Origin: Allobosea psychrotolerans
Lineage (GTDB): Bacteria > Pseudomonadota > Alphaproteobacteria > Rhizobiales > Beijerinckiaceae
Assembly: GCF_002917105.1 (NCBI RefSeq)
Contig: NZ_PQFZ01000005.1
Span: 239,834 to 303,833 of the forward strand
Length of the DNA: 64,000 bases
Reading direction: 5' to 3'
Shown here: positions 34,344 to 43,082 of the stretch, piece after piece
Layout: every line of letters starts with the position of its first letter
Numbering within the stretch: the first letter of the stretch is position 1
The notes under the pieces: generated by a model
The model's input: only the letters and a program-made list of their open reading frames with translations
Told to the model about the DNA's origin: nothing
Databases searched by the model: none
Translations under genes and position numbers: made by a program

Positions 34344-35126
34344 ATGACAGCCTTGCATCATAATCTCAGCCTGAAGGACGAGATCCGCGACTATTGGTCG
34401 ATGCGCTCGGAGAGCTTCGACAGCCAGCCCGGCCACGAGATCTTCTCGGCCGATGAGCGGCGGGCCTGGCTTGCGCTGTTCGCGCGCCATCTCGGCGAAA
34501 CGAAGGGTGGCAAGGCGCTCGACCTCGCCAGCGGCACAGGCGTGATTTCGCTGTTGCTGGCGGAGCTGGGCTATAGCGTGACGGGGCTCGACCTCTCCGA
34601 GGCGATGCTCGCCCGGGCCCGCGCCAAGACCGCGGGCAAGCCGATCCGCCTCTATGCCGGCGACGCCGAAGACACGCTCGAAGCCGATGGCAGCTATGAC
34701 GTGGTGGCGACGCGCCATCTGGTCTGGACGCTGCCGAATCCGCCCGCCTCCTTCCGCGAATGGTTCCGCGTCCTCAAGCCCGGCGGCAGGGTCGCGATCG
34801 TCGATGTCGACATGACCAATCCACGCCCGGGCAATGGCAGGGTGCTGCGCCTGCTCGCAAGGCTAGCAAAGCGCTTCGCGAAGCTGCCGCCGCCGTCGGC
34901 GCACGCCGCCCTCCACGCCGACATCGTCTCGCGGGTCTATTTCGCCAGGGGCTGCCGTCCCGAAGAGGTCGCAAGGCTGCTCGGCGAGGCGGGCTTCGTC
35001 GACATCCGGATCGACCGCGACCTGCATGCGATCCATCGCGCGCAAGGCCGCTTCATGCCGCTGCACCAGCGGCTGGAACGTGCCAGCCAGGACCGTTTCC
35101 TGGTTTCCGCCCGCAAGCCCGGCTGA
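34344..35126 (+). CDS. Class I SAM-dependent methyltransferase
   Basis: The 260-residue enzyme has motif I LDLASGTGVISLLLAELGY (about 62-80), acidic post-I LDLSEAML, and motif III region WFRVLKPGGRVAIVDVDM. The N-terminal stretch SLKDEIRDYWSMRSESFD is typical of small-molecule methyltransferases. It lies between the two binding-protein genes, divergent from one and convergent with the other. It could modify an imported chelate or make part of a metallophore, but no biosynthetic genes are beside it. The ATG at 34344 suits the family start; an ATG at 34248 would add 32 unconserved residues. Neither has a clear ribosome site. Confidence 0.8.
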   Translation: MTALHHNLSLKDEIRDYWSMRSESFDSQPGHEIFSADERRAWLALFARHLGETKGGKALDLASGTGVISLLLAELGYSVTGLDLSEAMLARARAKTAGKPIRLYAGDAEDTLEADGSYDVVATRHLVWTLPNPPASFREWFRVLKPGGRVAIVDVDMTNPRPGNGRVLRLLARLAKRFAKLPPPSAHAALHADIVSRVYFARGCRPEEVARLLGEAGFVDIRIDRDLHAIHRAQGRFMPLHQRLERASQDRFLVSARKPG

Positions 35127-35164
35127 CAGGGCAAGCCGCGCGAAATCGGCGCTGGCCTGGCCCT

Positions 35165-36310
35165 TCACGGCGCAGGCTTGTCGCCGTTTCGCCTCCCGTC
35201 GAGCCCGACCCAGTAACCGGGCCGATAGGGCAGCGGCAGGAAGCGCTCATGGAGTTGGCGCAGCGTCTCCTCCGGATCGAGATCGGCGAAGAGTGCGGGA
35301 TGGAGCCAGCTTGCGATCCGCTGGATCGCCACGAACTGGTAGGGGTTGTTGTAGAACTGGTGCCAGATGGCATAGACGCGACCATTCGCGACGGCCGCTA
35401 TATGCCTGAAGGCCGGGCGCATCGCGAGAGCGTCGAGCTTGCGCCGGGCTTCATCGAGATCGGCTCCCGGTCCCAGGCCGACCCAGCCTCCCCCGGGAGC
35501 AAGCGCGCCCCAATTGCCGCCGGTCGCGATGACGACCTCGGGATTGCGGGCGATGATCGTTTCCGGATTGATCGTCCCGAAGGTCCCCGACAGCAATTCG
35601 CTGCCGAGATTGGTGCCGCCGGCGATCTCGACCATCTTGCCGAAGTTCTCCGGTCCGAAAGTCATGCAGCAATCGTCGGAATAGCCGGGTATCCGGTCGA
35701 GCATCACCAGCGGCCGCCTGAGATCCTGCGCCTTCGCCAGCCGCTCGGTCACCCGCGCGATCTCGCTCGCACGAAACGCGATCAAGGCCTCGGCGACCTC
35801 CGAGCGGCCGAAGAGCTGCCCCATCAGCCGCATCGAAGGCTCGGTGTTGCGGAACGGCGCATGGCGAAAATCGATGTAGACGACCGGAACGCCGACAGCG
35901 GCGAGCTTTTCGATGAGCTGCGTCTCCTCCCCGGCGCGCTGCGCCTCGACATTCAGGAAGACCACGTCCGGCTTCAGCGAGACGGCCTTTTCGATGTCGA
36001 AGCCGCCCTGGCCCGCCGCACCGAATTTGGGCAATGCGGCGATCTCAGGGTACTGGGCGAGATAGGCCCGGTAGGTGTCCGGATCGGCCTTCCCAAGATC
36101 GTCCCCCCAGCCGATCACGCGGCGGAATGGAGCCTCGCGATCGAGCGCAGCGACGATGTGGATCTGCCGCCCTTCGCCAAGCAGCACCCGCTCGACCGGC
36201 ACCGTCACTTTGACATTGCGCCCCAGCACATCCGTCACCGTGACCTGCTCTGCACGGGCAGCCGCGGTGCAGAGGGCAAAGCTCAGCGACAGCAGGATGG
36301 ACCGCGCCAT
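35165..36310 (-). CDS. Periplasmic binding protein of metal-chelate ABC system (second paralogue)
   Basis: The 381-residue protein is close kin to the one at 32991, about 60% identical by eye over its length, including TVTDVLGRNVKVTVPVERVL at the start, GYSDDCCMTFGPENFG with the Cys pair, and WHQFYNNPYQFVAIQRIASW. The chosen start (36310) gives the signal peptide MARSILLSLSFALCTAAARA; a start near 36346 is possible. It has no permease or ATPase of its own, so it probably shares those at 31160-32994 with a different ligand range. It is next to the TonB receptor, separated by inverted repeat C2, and convergent with the methyltransferase. Confidence 0.87.
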   Translation of the reverse strand: MARSILLSLSFALCTAAARAEQVTVTDVLGRNVKVTVPVERVLLGEGRQIHIVAALDREAPFRRVIGWGDDLGKADPDTYRAYLAQYPEIAALPKFGAAGQGGFDIEKAVSLKPDVVFLNVEAQRAGEETQLIEKLAAVGVPVVYIDFRHAPFRNTEPSMRLMGQLFGRSEVAEALIAFRASEIARVTERLAKAQDLRRPLVMLDRIPGYSDDCCMTFGPENFGKMVEIAGGTNLGSELLSGTFGTINPETIIARNPEVVIATGGNWGALAPGGGWVGLGPGADLDEARRKLDALAMRPAFRHIAAVANGRVYAIWHQFYNNPYQFVAIQRIASWLHPALFADLDPEETLRQLHERFLPLPYRPGYWVGLDGRRNGDKPAP

Positions 36311-36383
36311 GAGCGCGGCCCAGGCGATGGGGCCCAGCCGGCGCATGCGCCGGCCGATGGCTGGCCCCCTCACCCTCACACAC

Positions 36384-36535
36384 CGTTTGGAAACTCCCTG
36401 AGCCCTCATCCTGAGGAGCCATTCCGTTTGGAATGGCGTCTCGAAGGATGCTTCAGGAGGCTCCAGAACCATCTGGAGCATCCTTCGAGACGCCGCTGCG
36501 CGGCTCCTCAGGATGAGGGCTCGAATTTCCAAACG
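36384..36535. repeat. Dispersed long inverted repeat family C, copy C2
   Basis: Outer arms CGTTTGGAAA and TTTCCAAACG frame GAGCCCTCATCCTGAGGAGC and its complement, with inner arms GGCGTCTCGAAGGATGCT and AGCATCCTTCGAGACGCC. It can fold over about 150 bases. It lies between the TonB receptor and the second binding protein and is the same element as C1. Confidence 0.92.
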
Positions 36536-36540
36536 AGCTC

Positions 36541-38745
36541 TCACAGGTCGACCGACATGGACAGGCGATAAGTCCGCGGTGCGCCGAGATAGAAGGTCCC
36601 GAAGGAGGCGACGCTCGACCAGTATTTTTCCGCCGTGACGTTCTGGACGGAGGCCCGGAAGGTCGTCTTGCGGCCGGCGATCTCGGTGGCGTAGCGCGCG
36701 CCGATATCGAGCCGCGCCCAGTCCGGCAGGGATTGGGTGTTGGCGGCGTCGATATACTGCTTGCCGGTATAGACCAGCGTGCCCGTCAGCGTCAGGCCCT
36801 TGAGCCAGGGCACGTCCCATTCGGCGCCGAGATTGAATTGGGTCGAGGGCACACCGATCGGATCGTTGCCGCGATTGGCGACGACGGCCGTCTTGGTCAG
36901 CTTGCCGTCGAGCAAAGCGAGCCCGCCCAGGAGCCGCAGCCCGGCAGCGACCTCGCCATAGACATTGAATTCGAGCCCGCGAACGCGCTGCTCGCCACCA
37001 ACGACGAAGAGATTGCCGTTGAGCTCCCCGCTCGGCTTGGTGATCTGGAAGCCGGCAAGCGTCGCGCCGAAGCTGCCATATTGCAGCTTCGCCCCGGCCT
37101 CGTACTGCTTCGTCCGGTAGGGGGCGAAGGTCTCTCCGGCATTGCTGGCGGTGTTGGGGGCGATGTCGCCTCGGCTCAGCCCCTCGATGTAGTTGGCATA
37201 GAGCGACAGGTTCTGGTGAGGCCGCAGGACGAGGCCGACCAGAGGGGTCGTCGCGCTCTCGTCATAGGATGAGGTCGCCGCGCCGGTCGTCGTCGAATAA
37301 TTGGTGGATTGGACCGACTGCCTGCGGACACCGAGCGTCAGGGCGACACGCTCGTCCAGCACGGACAGCGTATCGGCCAGAGCCACGCTCGTCAGGTCGC
37401 TGTCCGAGAGCCTGATGCGGGGGGCGCGCGTCGCGAATTGCGGTGCCGTCAGGGCCGGAGCATAGATGTTCGAGGCGAAGGCGCGCCCGGTGGTCAGGGC
37501 CCGGTCGGTCTCCTCGCGGTAGTAGGAGGCCTGGAAGGTCAGCGCATGCTTGACGAAGCCCGTATCGAAACGGGCGCGGATGCCGGCGTCATAGGTCTGC
37601 CGGGCGATCGTCATGTCGAAATATTGCGGCGCCTGGGTGGTGTCGCCGTTCAGATTGAGAATCGTGGGCAAAGGCGAATTGGCGAAGAAGCGGTTGACCC
37701 GCGTCCGCGAGCCGCCGGCATTGGCGAACAGGGTTACATTGTCGGTGAGATCGTACTCGTTCTTGATCAGCGCCGAACTATCGTCGACCTGCGAGAACTC
37801 CCAGGGCTGGATCATGTTGCGGGCGCCATTGGGCGCCTTCGGCACCGGAATGCCCGCGCTCATCCTGTAGGGGCGCGACGGCGCATCCCAGCTGTCGCGC
37901 TGCGCCAGCACATAGACCCAGCTCCTGAAGCGCTCGCCCTGATAGTCCAGCGCCAGGGAGCCGATCCCCGTGGTGTTGCGCTGGTTGTCGATCGCCGTGT
38001 CGCCGCCGCGCAGGCTGCCGTTGACGCGCACGCCGAATTCGCGCGCCGCCCCGTAGCGCCGGGCGACATCGAAGGTGGCGCCGCCATGCGCTTTTGAGGA
38101 AAGCTCCGTTCCCACACGCGTCAGATCGGCCTCGGCGCGCTTCGGCACGATGTTGATGACGCCGCCGATGCCGCCATTGGGCGCAATGCCGCTCAGCGCA
38201 GCAGTGGGCCCTTTGAGGACCTCGATGCGTTCGGCGTAGTCGGTGAAGACACGATAGTTCGGCGCCACGCCGAAAACCCCGTCGAAGGCGATCTCGCCGC
38301 TATTGCCCTCTCCCACCGGGAAGCCGCGGATGTTGAAGGATTCGACGATGCCGCCGGTCGGATGAGAACTGCGCACCGAGGGGTCGAGGATCAGCGCGTC
38401 GGCGACCGTGGAGGCCTGCAGATTTGCGATCAGCTCGGCCGTATAGCTCGTCATGTTGAAGGGTGATTTGAGGGTCTCGGCATTGCCGAGCAGGCCAAGC
38501 CGCCCGCCCTGCGCCACCTGCCCTCCGGCGAAAGCCGGCGGAACCGCGCCCGGTTTCGCCGGGCCGTCCACGACGATCTCGTCAAGCTGCAGCGCCCCTG
38601 CGCCTCGCTCCTGGGCCCAGGCTGCGGCCGGGGCGACACCGAGGCCTACGCTCGCCAGAAGCATCGACGCCAGCCCGCGCGTCCGGCGGCCCCGGACATG
38701 CCGGCAGGCGGCGGCCTCTGTGGGCGGAACATGGTTGAGCTTCAT
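36541..38745 (-). CDS. TonB-dependent siderophore receptor
   Basis: The 734-residue outer-membrane protein has a long signal peptide cut after AAAWA. The plug begins near residue 90 (VADALILDPSVRS, then RGFPVGEGNSGEIAFDGVFG, IEVLKGPTAALSG, GGIGGVINIVPKR). The 22-strand barrel fills the rest and ends APRTYRLSMSVDL. The ATG at 38745 follows GAGAGA. A siderophore-receptor type is indicated by the plug sequence. It supplies the periplasmic binding proteins downstream and probably belongs to one iron-controlled regulon. The last residue is Leu, not the usual aromatic. Confidence 0.92.
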   Translation of the reverse strand: MKLNHVPPTEAAACRHVRGRRTRGLASMLLASVGLGVAPAAAWAQERGAGALQLDEIVVDGPAKPGAVPPAFAGGQVAQGGRLGLLGNAETLKSPFNMTSYTAELIANLQASTVADALILDPSVRSSHPTGGIVESFNIRGFPVGEGNSGEIAFDGVFGVAPNYRVFTDYAERIEVLKGPTAALSGIAPNGGIGGVINIVPKRAEADLTRVGTELSSKAHGGATFDVARRYGAAREFGVRVNGSLRGGDTAIDNQRNTTGIGSLALDYQGERFRSWVYVLAQRDSWDAPSRPYRMSAGIPVPKAPNGARNMIQPWEFSQVDDSSALIKNEYDLTDNVTLFANAGGSRTRVNRFFANSPLPTILNLNGDTTQAPQYFDMTIARQTYDAGIRARFDTGFVKHALTFQASYYREETDRALTTGRAFASNIYAPALTAPQFATRAPRIRLSDSDLTSVALADTLSVLDERVALTLGVRRQSVQSTNYSTTTGAATSSYDESATTPLVGLVLRPHQNLSLYANYIEGLSRGDIAPNTASNAGETFAPYRTKQYEAGAKLQYGSFGATLAGFQITKPSGELNGNLFVVGGEQRVRGLEFNVYGEVAAGLRLLGGLALLDGKLTKTAVVANRGNDPIGVPSTQFNLGAEWDVPWLKGLTLTGTLVYTGKQYIDAANTQSLPDWARLDIGARYATEIAGRKTTFRASVQNVTAEKYWSSVASFGTFYLGAPRTYRLSMSVDL

Positions 38746-39189
38746 GACAATCTCTCGGAAACAGGGCGCGCCGGGCGCGTCCACAAATGGACAACCTCGT
38801 CGCCGCTTATCGTTTCCGAAAGTAATTATCGTCAATATCGCTCGTATACCTGGAATTCAATTCGGCCGTAATGTGCCTAATTGGCAACTATTACTTTTTA
38901 ATTATTATAATATATTTTCTACTCGCAGAAAATACTCGCCCTTCATCGGAACAAACGAAGACCGAAGCGGCATTGTAACGCACTGGGATCCTCGCTTGCC
39001 CCGAGCTTCGACATGCTGTCGATGTCAATTTCTAGAAGCAGGGTTCTAAAAATGAGAGGCAGACCGAACGCTCAGACTGCGGAGCGATGTTCCGGCTCCC
39101 GCGCGGCCGCGATCTCGTGGCAGGTTCACGCGTCGAGGCTTGAACCTGGCTGCCCCCGGTGCAGAGGTTCGCGGCGTCGAGACAGGCGC
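38746..39189 (-). other. AT-rich intergenic region upstream of TonB receptor
   Basis: 38815-38945 is strikingly AT-rich against the GC-rich surroundings (for example TTTTTAATTATTATAATATA near 38896-38915). On the minus strand this is the expected place of the receptor promoter and an iron-regulator site, but I cannot match a specific Irr, RirA or Fur box with confidence. No gene is seen to 39190. Confidence 0.5.
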
Positions 39190-39380
39190 AAGAGCGGCAG
39201 CCGGGCGTCCCTGGGTAGCGGGGATTTGCGCTCCGGCTGATGCGGCGGCATGCTGGCGGTCCATGGCTGAAACAGGCGAAGCGTCCTGGCGTTTTTCGAA
39301 ACGTCGTGGATCTCTTCGAAGTGTCCTGAAACTCTTCGAAACCGATTCAGGAATTCGCGCTAACCCGTTGCGATTGTGGC
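39190..39380 (+). repeat. Dispersed repeat family B, copy B1
   Basis: It shares its head with family A (AGAGCGGCAGCC, then GGGGATTTGCGCTCCGGCTG) but continues differently, with CATGCTGGCGGTCCATGGCT, CGTCCTGGCG and a tail CTAACCCGTTGC. Copy B2 at 45303 has the same order. Confidence 0.8.
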
Positions 39381-39510
39381 GATGCGAGCCACTCGGAACT
39401 CACAATGGCAGCGCATCGCGACAGGCGTCCTGTGGATCCGACGTAGTCCCGGATTGTCGGTACGGCCGTAGAGCGGCGACGGGCGAAATGCCGACGCGGC
39501 GGATGCGCGA

Positions 39511-39948
39511 TCATTCAGACAACAGGCTCAAATCGTCCTTCAACCGCATGGGCTCTGCCAGGCGGGCTTCAATCGCGGAGTGCAGTCGAAGCCATATCGG
39601 CAAGGCTTCGGCAAGCAGCGAGCGGCCTTCTGGCGTCAACGATAAAATGCGAACCCGCCCGTCCCTCTCGTCGATGGCCGTCTTGACCAGCTTGCGGCGC
39701 TCGAGCGGCTTGATGTTGGCCGTCACTGTCGTTCTGTCCATCGCCAACAGAGCCGCGATGGCGCCCAGGCTCGGTGATCTTGCCTGATCGATCGACATCA
39801 ACAGCGCGAACTGCCCGCTGTTGATCCCGACGGGCTGCAAGGCGCTATCGAAGCGCCGCGTCAGGACGCGAGCCGCACGCTGTGCCTGCACCAACACGCC
39901 CGAGTTCCATTCAAGTCCAATCGACGTCGTGGCAGACCAGACCTTCAT
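39511..39948 (-). CDS. MarR-family regulator in the efflux operon
   Basis: The 145-residue protein has MarR features: helix VQAQRAARVLTRRFDSALQP, recognition region SLGAIAALLAMDRTTVTANI with KPLERRK, and wing DERDGRVRILSLTPEGRSLL. Its ATG at 39948 overlaps the RND pump stop (ATGA), so it is the last gene of the adaptor-pump-regulator operon and made in step with the pump. It is a paralogue of the MarR protein at 28046. No regulator-type palindrome was found next to it; it may act at the operon promoter at 44212-44266 or elsewhere. Confidence 0.9.
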   Translation of the reverse strand: MKVWSATTSIGLEWNSGVLVQAQRAARVLTRRFDSALQPVGINSGQFALLMSIDQARSPSLGAIAALLAMDRTTVTANIKPLERRKLVKTAIDERDGRVRILSLTPEGRSLLAEALPIWLRLHSAIEARLAEPMRLKDDLSLLSE

Positions 39949-42900
39949 CCGGCGAGTTCCGCAGCGCCTTCGGCCCCCGCCGCCAATGCCGCCTGCGGTT
40001 CCGGGCTGACCGAGGGCCCCCGACTTTCGTGACCGGCCGTCGGCTTGATGCGGAACCAGGCCGTATACAGCGCGGGAAGGAACAGCAGGATCAGCACGGT
40101 GCCGACGGCGGTGCCGCCGATCAGCGTGTAGGCCATCGATCCCCAGAACACGGAATGCGTCAGGGGGATGAAGGCGAGCACGGCCGCGAGCGCCGTCAGG
40201 ATCACGGGCCGTGTCCGCTGCACCGTCGCCTCGATGACGGCGTGATAGTCGTCGAGGCCGGCAGCGCGGTTTTCCTCGATCTGCTCGGTCAGGATCAAGG
40301 TGTTGCGCATCAGGATGCCGGCCAGGCCGATCAGGCCCAGGATGGCATTGAACCCGAAGGGCTGATTGAAGAGGAGCAAAGTCGGGACGACGCCGATCAC
40401 GCCCAGCGGCGCCGTGAGCAGCACCATCGCCATCATCGAGAACGAGCGCACCTGAAACATGATGACGATCAAGGTGACAGCGATCATCACCGGGAAGACC
40501 TTGGCCAATGCGATGTTGGCTTTGGCGGCCTCCTCGATCGATCCTCCCATTTCGATGCGATAGCCCGCCGGGAGAGATGCGATCAGCGGCAGCAGGGCCG
40601 TCATGATCTGCTTGGAGACCTCCGGAGGCTGGGTGGCCTCATTGATATCCGCGCGAATCGTGATGACGGGCGTGCGGTCGCGCCGTTTCAGGATCGGCTC
40701 CTCCAGGCGCATTTCGGAGTGCCCGATCTGGTCGAGCGGGATCTGGCGACCGTCGCGGCTCATCAGCGAGAAGTCTGCAAGACGCGCCGGGTCGAGCCGC
40801 TCGCTGCCGGCGCTGCGCGCCACCACCGGCACGTTGCGGATATCCTCGCGAACCTGCGTGACGGTGACGCCGGTCAGCAGGAACTGAAGCTGCTGGCCAA
40901 CCGCCGCGGGCGAAAGGCCGATGAGGTTAAGCCGGTCCTGGTCGGGCACGAAGCGCAGCACGGGCGTGCGATTGCCCCAGTCGCGGTTGGCCTGACGGAC
41001 GTCCGCAACGCCCCGCATGACCTCCAGCGCCTGTGCGGAAATCGCATATAACTGTGCCGGATCGGGGCCCATCACCCGAAACTCGACCGGGAACGGCGTA
41101 TAGGGACCGAAGACGAGCTGGGTGACGCGCACGAAGGCTTCGGGAACGAGGCCATGGGACACGGCCTCGCGCAGCCTGTGCTTCAAGGCCTCCCGCGCCC
41201 CGGCATCCGGTGTTAGGGCGACGATCTTGGCGAAGGCGGGATCAGGCAGTTCGGGCGCCATCGCAAAGAAGAAGCGCGGCGCGCCCTGGCCGACATAGCT
41301 CGTGACGATGGTCGCCTCGGGTTGGTTGCCGAGCCAGCTTTCCAGCTCCCGGACCGCCGCCGTCGTCGTCTCGATGCTTGTCCCTTCGGGCAAGCGCACC
41401 TCGACCAGCACTTCTGGGCGGTCCGATGTCGGGAAGAACTGCTGTTTGACGCCGGCCATGCCGATGCCCGACAGCGCGAACGCCACGACGACGATCCCGC
41501 ATGTCACGAATTTGTGGCGCACGGCGAAGGTGATGAGCCCCCTCAGCCGCCGATAATTCGGCGTGTCGTAGATCGCGTGCACGCCGCCGGGGATCGGCTT
41601 GATGTCGGGCAGCATCTTCACGCCGAGATAGGGCGTGAAGACCACCGCCACGATCCAGGAGACGATCAGGGCGAAGCCCACGACCCAGAAGATGTTGCCG
41701 GCATATTCGCCGGCCGTGGAGCGCGCGAAACCGACCGGCAGGAAGCCGGCGATCGTCACCAGCGTGCCCGACAGCATGGGGGCCGCCGTATGACTCCAGG
41801 CATAGGCAGCCGCCTTGATGCGGTCCATGCCCTCTTCCATCTTCACCACCATGACCTCGATGGCGATGATGGCGTCATCGACCAGGAGGCCGAGCGCCAG
41901 GATGAGGGCGCCCAGCGTGATGCGGTCGAAGAACCGGCCGGTCTCCAGCATGATCAGGAAGACAACGGCAAGCGTCAGCGGCACGGCTGCGGCCACGACG
42001 ATGCCGACGCGCCAGCCGAGGCTGAGCAGGCTCACCAGCAGCACGACGCCCAGAGCCATGGCGAACTTCATCATGAACTCGTCGACCGCCGAGGTGATGT
42101 TGACGGCCTGGTCGGTCACCTTGTCGAGCGTCATGCCGAGCGGCAGCGTCTGCGCGATTGCCGCAGTCTTGTCTTCCAGCGCCTTGCCGAGGGCCAGCCC
42201 GTCCCAGCCCGCCTGCATGACCGCGGCAACCAGGATCGTGGCCTCGCCCTGACGCCGGATCAGATAGGTCGGGGGATCCTGGTAGCCGCGGCGTATATCG
42301 GCGATATCTGAGAGCTTCAGCGTCCGTCCCGCGGCGACGATGGGCGTGTCGGCGATCGCCTTCAGGCCTTGATAGGCGCCGTCGACCCGAATGAACATCT
42401 GCGGACCGCTCGTATCGATCGAGCCTGCGGGCGTGACGGTGTTCTGCCGCTGCAGGGCCGTGATGATGTCCTGCGCCGATACCCCCAGCGTCGCGAGCTT
42501 CGAATACGAGAACTCGACGAAGATCTGCTCGGGCTGCTCGCCGAGGATGTTGATTTTCTTGACGCCAGGAACATGCAGGAGGTCCTGACGGATGGTCTCC
42601 GCCTGCCGCGCCAGCTCGCGCATCGGCATCCCCCTCGCCTTCAAGGCATAGAGGGCGAAGCTCACATCCGAGTATTCGTCATTGACGAAGGGGCCGAGAA
42701 CGCCAGGCGGCAGGTTGCGGGCCTCGTCTCCGAGCTTCTTGCGGGCCTGATAGAACTCTTCCTCAACCGCGGCAGGCGGCGTGCTGTCCTTCAGCGTGAC
42801 GGTCATATAGGCGTAACCCGGCCGGGTCGTCGTCTCGACGCGGTCGTACCAGGTCAGCTCCTGGATCCGTTTTTCCAGCGGCTCGGCGACCAGATCCTGC

Positions 42901-43082
42901 ATCTCGCGCGCGGTCGCGCCCGGCCATACGGTCGTGACGGTCAGCGTCTTGATGGTGAAGCTCGGATCCTCCGCCCGGCCGAGCATGAAGAAGGCGTAGA
43001 TGCCGGCGGCAACCAGCAGGATGATCGAGAACAGGGTGACGGCCCGTTCGCGAACCGCGATCGCTGAAAGATTGAGGCTCAT
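39945..43082 (-). CDS. RND efflux pump inner-membrane component (AcrB/MdtB-like)
   Basis: The 1045-residue protein has the RND topology: first helix (TLFSIILLVAAGIYAFFMLG), large periplasmic loops, helices 2-6 and 8-12. The proton-relay helix 4 has LALGLLVDDAIIAIEVMVVK with paired Asp residues. The first loop has DPSFTIKTLTVTTVWPGATA, typical of the hydrophobe/amphiphile efflux branch. It overlaps the adaptor gene by four bases and the MarR gene by four, so the three are one unit. Substrates are probably drugs or solvents; no outer-membrane factor is encoded nearby and a shared TolC-like channel is needed. Confidence 0.95.
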   Translation of the reverse strand: MSLNLSAIAVRERAVTLFSIILLVAAGIYAFFMLGRAEDPSFTIKTLTVTTVWPGATAREMQDLVAEPLEKRIQELTWYDRVETTTRPGYAYMTVTLKDSTPPAAVEEEFYQARKKLGDEARNLPPGVLGPFVNDEYSDVSFALYALKARGMPMRELARQAETIRQDLLHVPGVKKINILGEQPEQIFVEFSYSKLATLGVSAQDIITALQRQNTVTPAGSIDTSGPQMFIRVDGAYQGLKAIADTPIVAAGRTLKLSDIADIRRGYQDPPTYLIRRQGEATILVAAVMQAGWDGLALGKALEDKTAAIAQTLPLGMTLDKVTDQAVNITSAVDEFMMKFAMALGVVLLVSLLSLGWRVGIVVAAAVPLTLAVVFLIMLETGRFFDRITLGALILALGLLVDDAIIAIEVMVVKMEEGMDRIKAAAYAWSHTAAPMLSGTLVTIAGFLPVGFARSTAGEYAGNIFWVVGFALIVSWIVAVVFTPYLGVKMLPDIKPIPGGVHAIYDTPNYRRLRGLITFAVRHKFVTCGIVVVAFALSGIGMAGVKQQFFPTSDRPEVLVEVRLPEGTSIETTTAAVRELESWLGNQPEATIVTSYVGQGAPRFFFAMAPELPDPAFAKIVALTPDAGAREALKHRLREAVSHGLVPEAFVRVTQLVFGPYTPFPVEFRVMGPDPAQLYAISAQALEVMRGVADVRQANRDWGNRTPVLRFVPDQDRLNLIGLSPAAVGQQLQFLLTGVTVTQVREDIRNVPVVARSAGSERLDPARLADFSLMSRDGRQIPLDQIGHSEMRLEEPILKRRDRTPVITIRADINEATQPPEVSKQIMTALLPLIASLPAGYRIEMGGSIEEAAKANIALAKVFPVMIAVTLIVIMFQVRSFSMMAMVLLTAPLGVIGVVPTLLLFNQPFGFNAILGLIGLAGILMRNTLILTEQIEENRAAGLDDYHAVIEATVQRTRPVILTALAAVLAFIPLTHSVFWGSMAYTLIGGTAVGTVLILLFLPALYTAWFRIKPTAGHESRGPSVSPEPQAALAAGAEGAAELAG

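Noticed and set aside
36311..36820. A long N-terminal extension of the second binding protein
   Set aside because: It runs through repeat C2 and into the TonB gene in another frame. A normal signal peptide starts near 36310.
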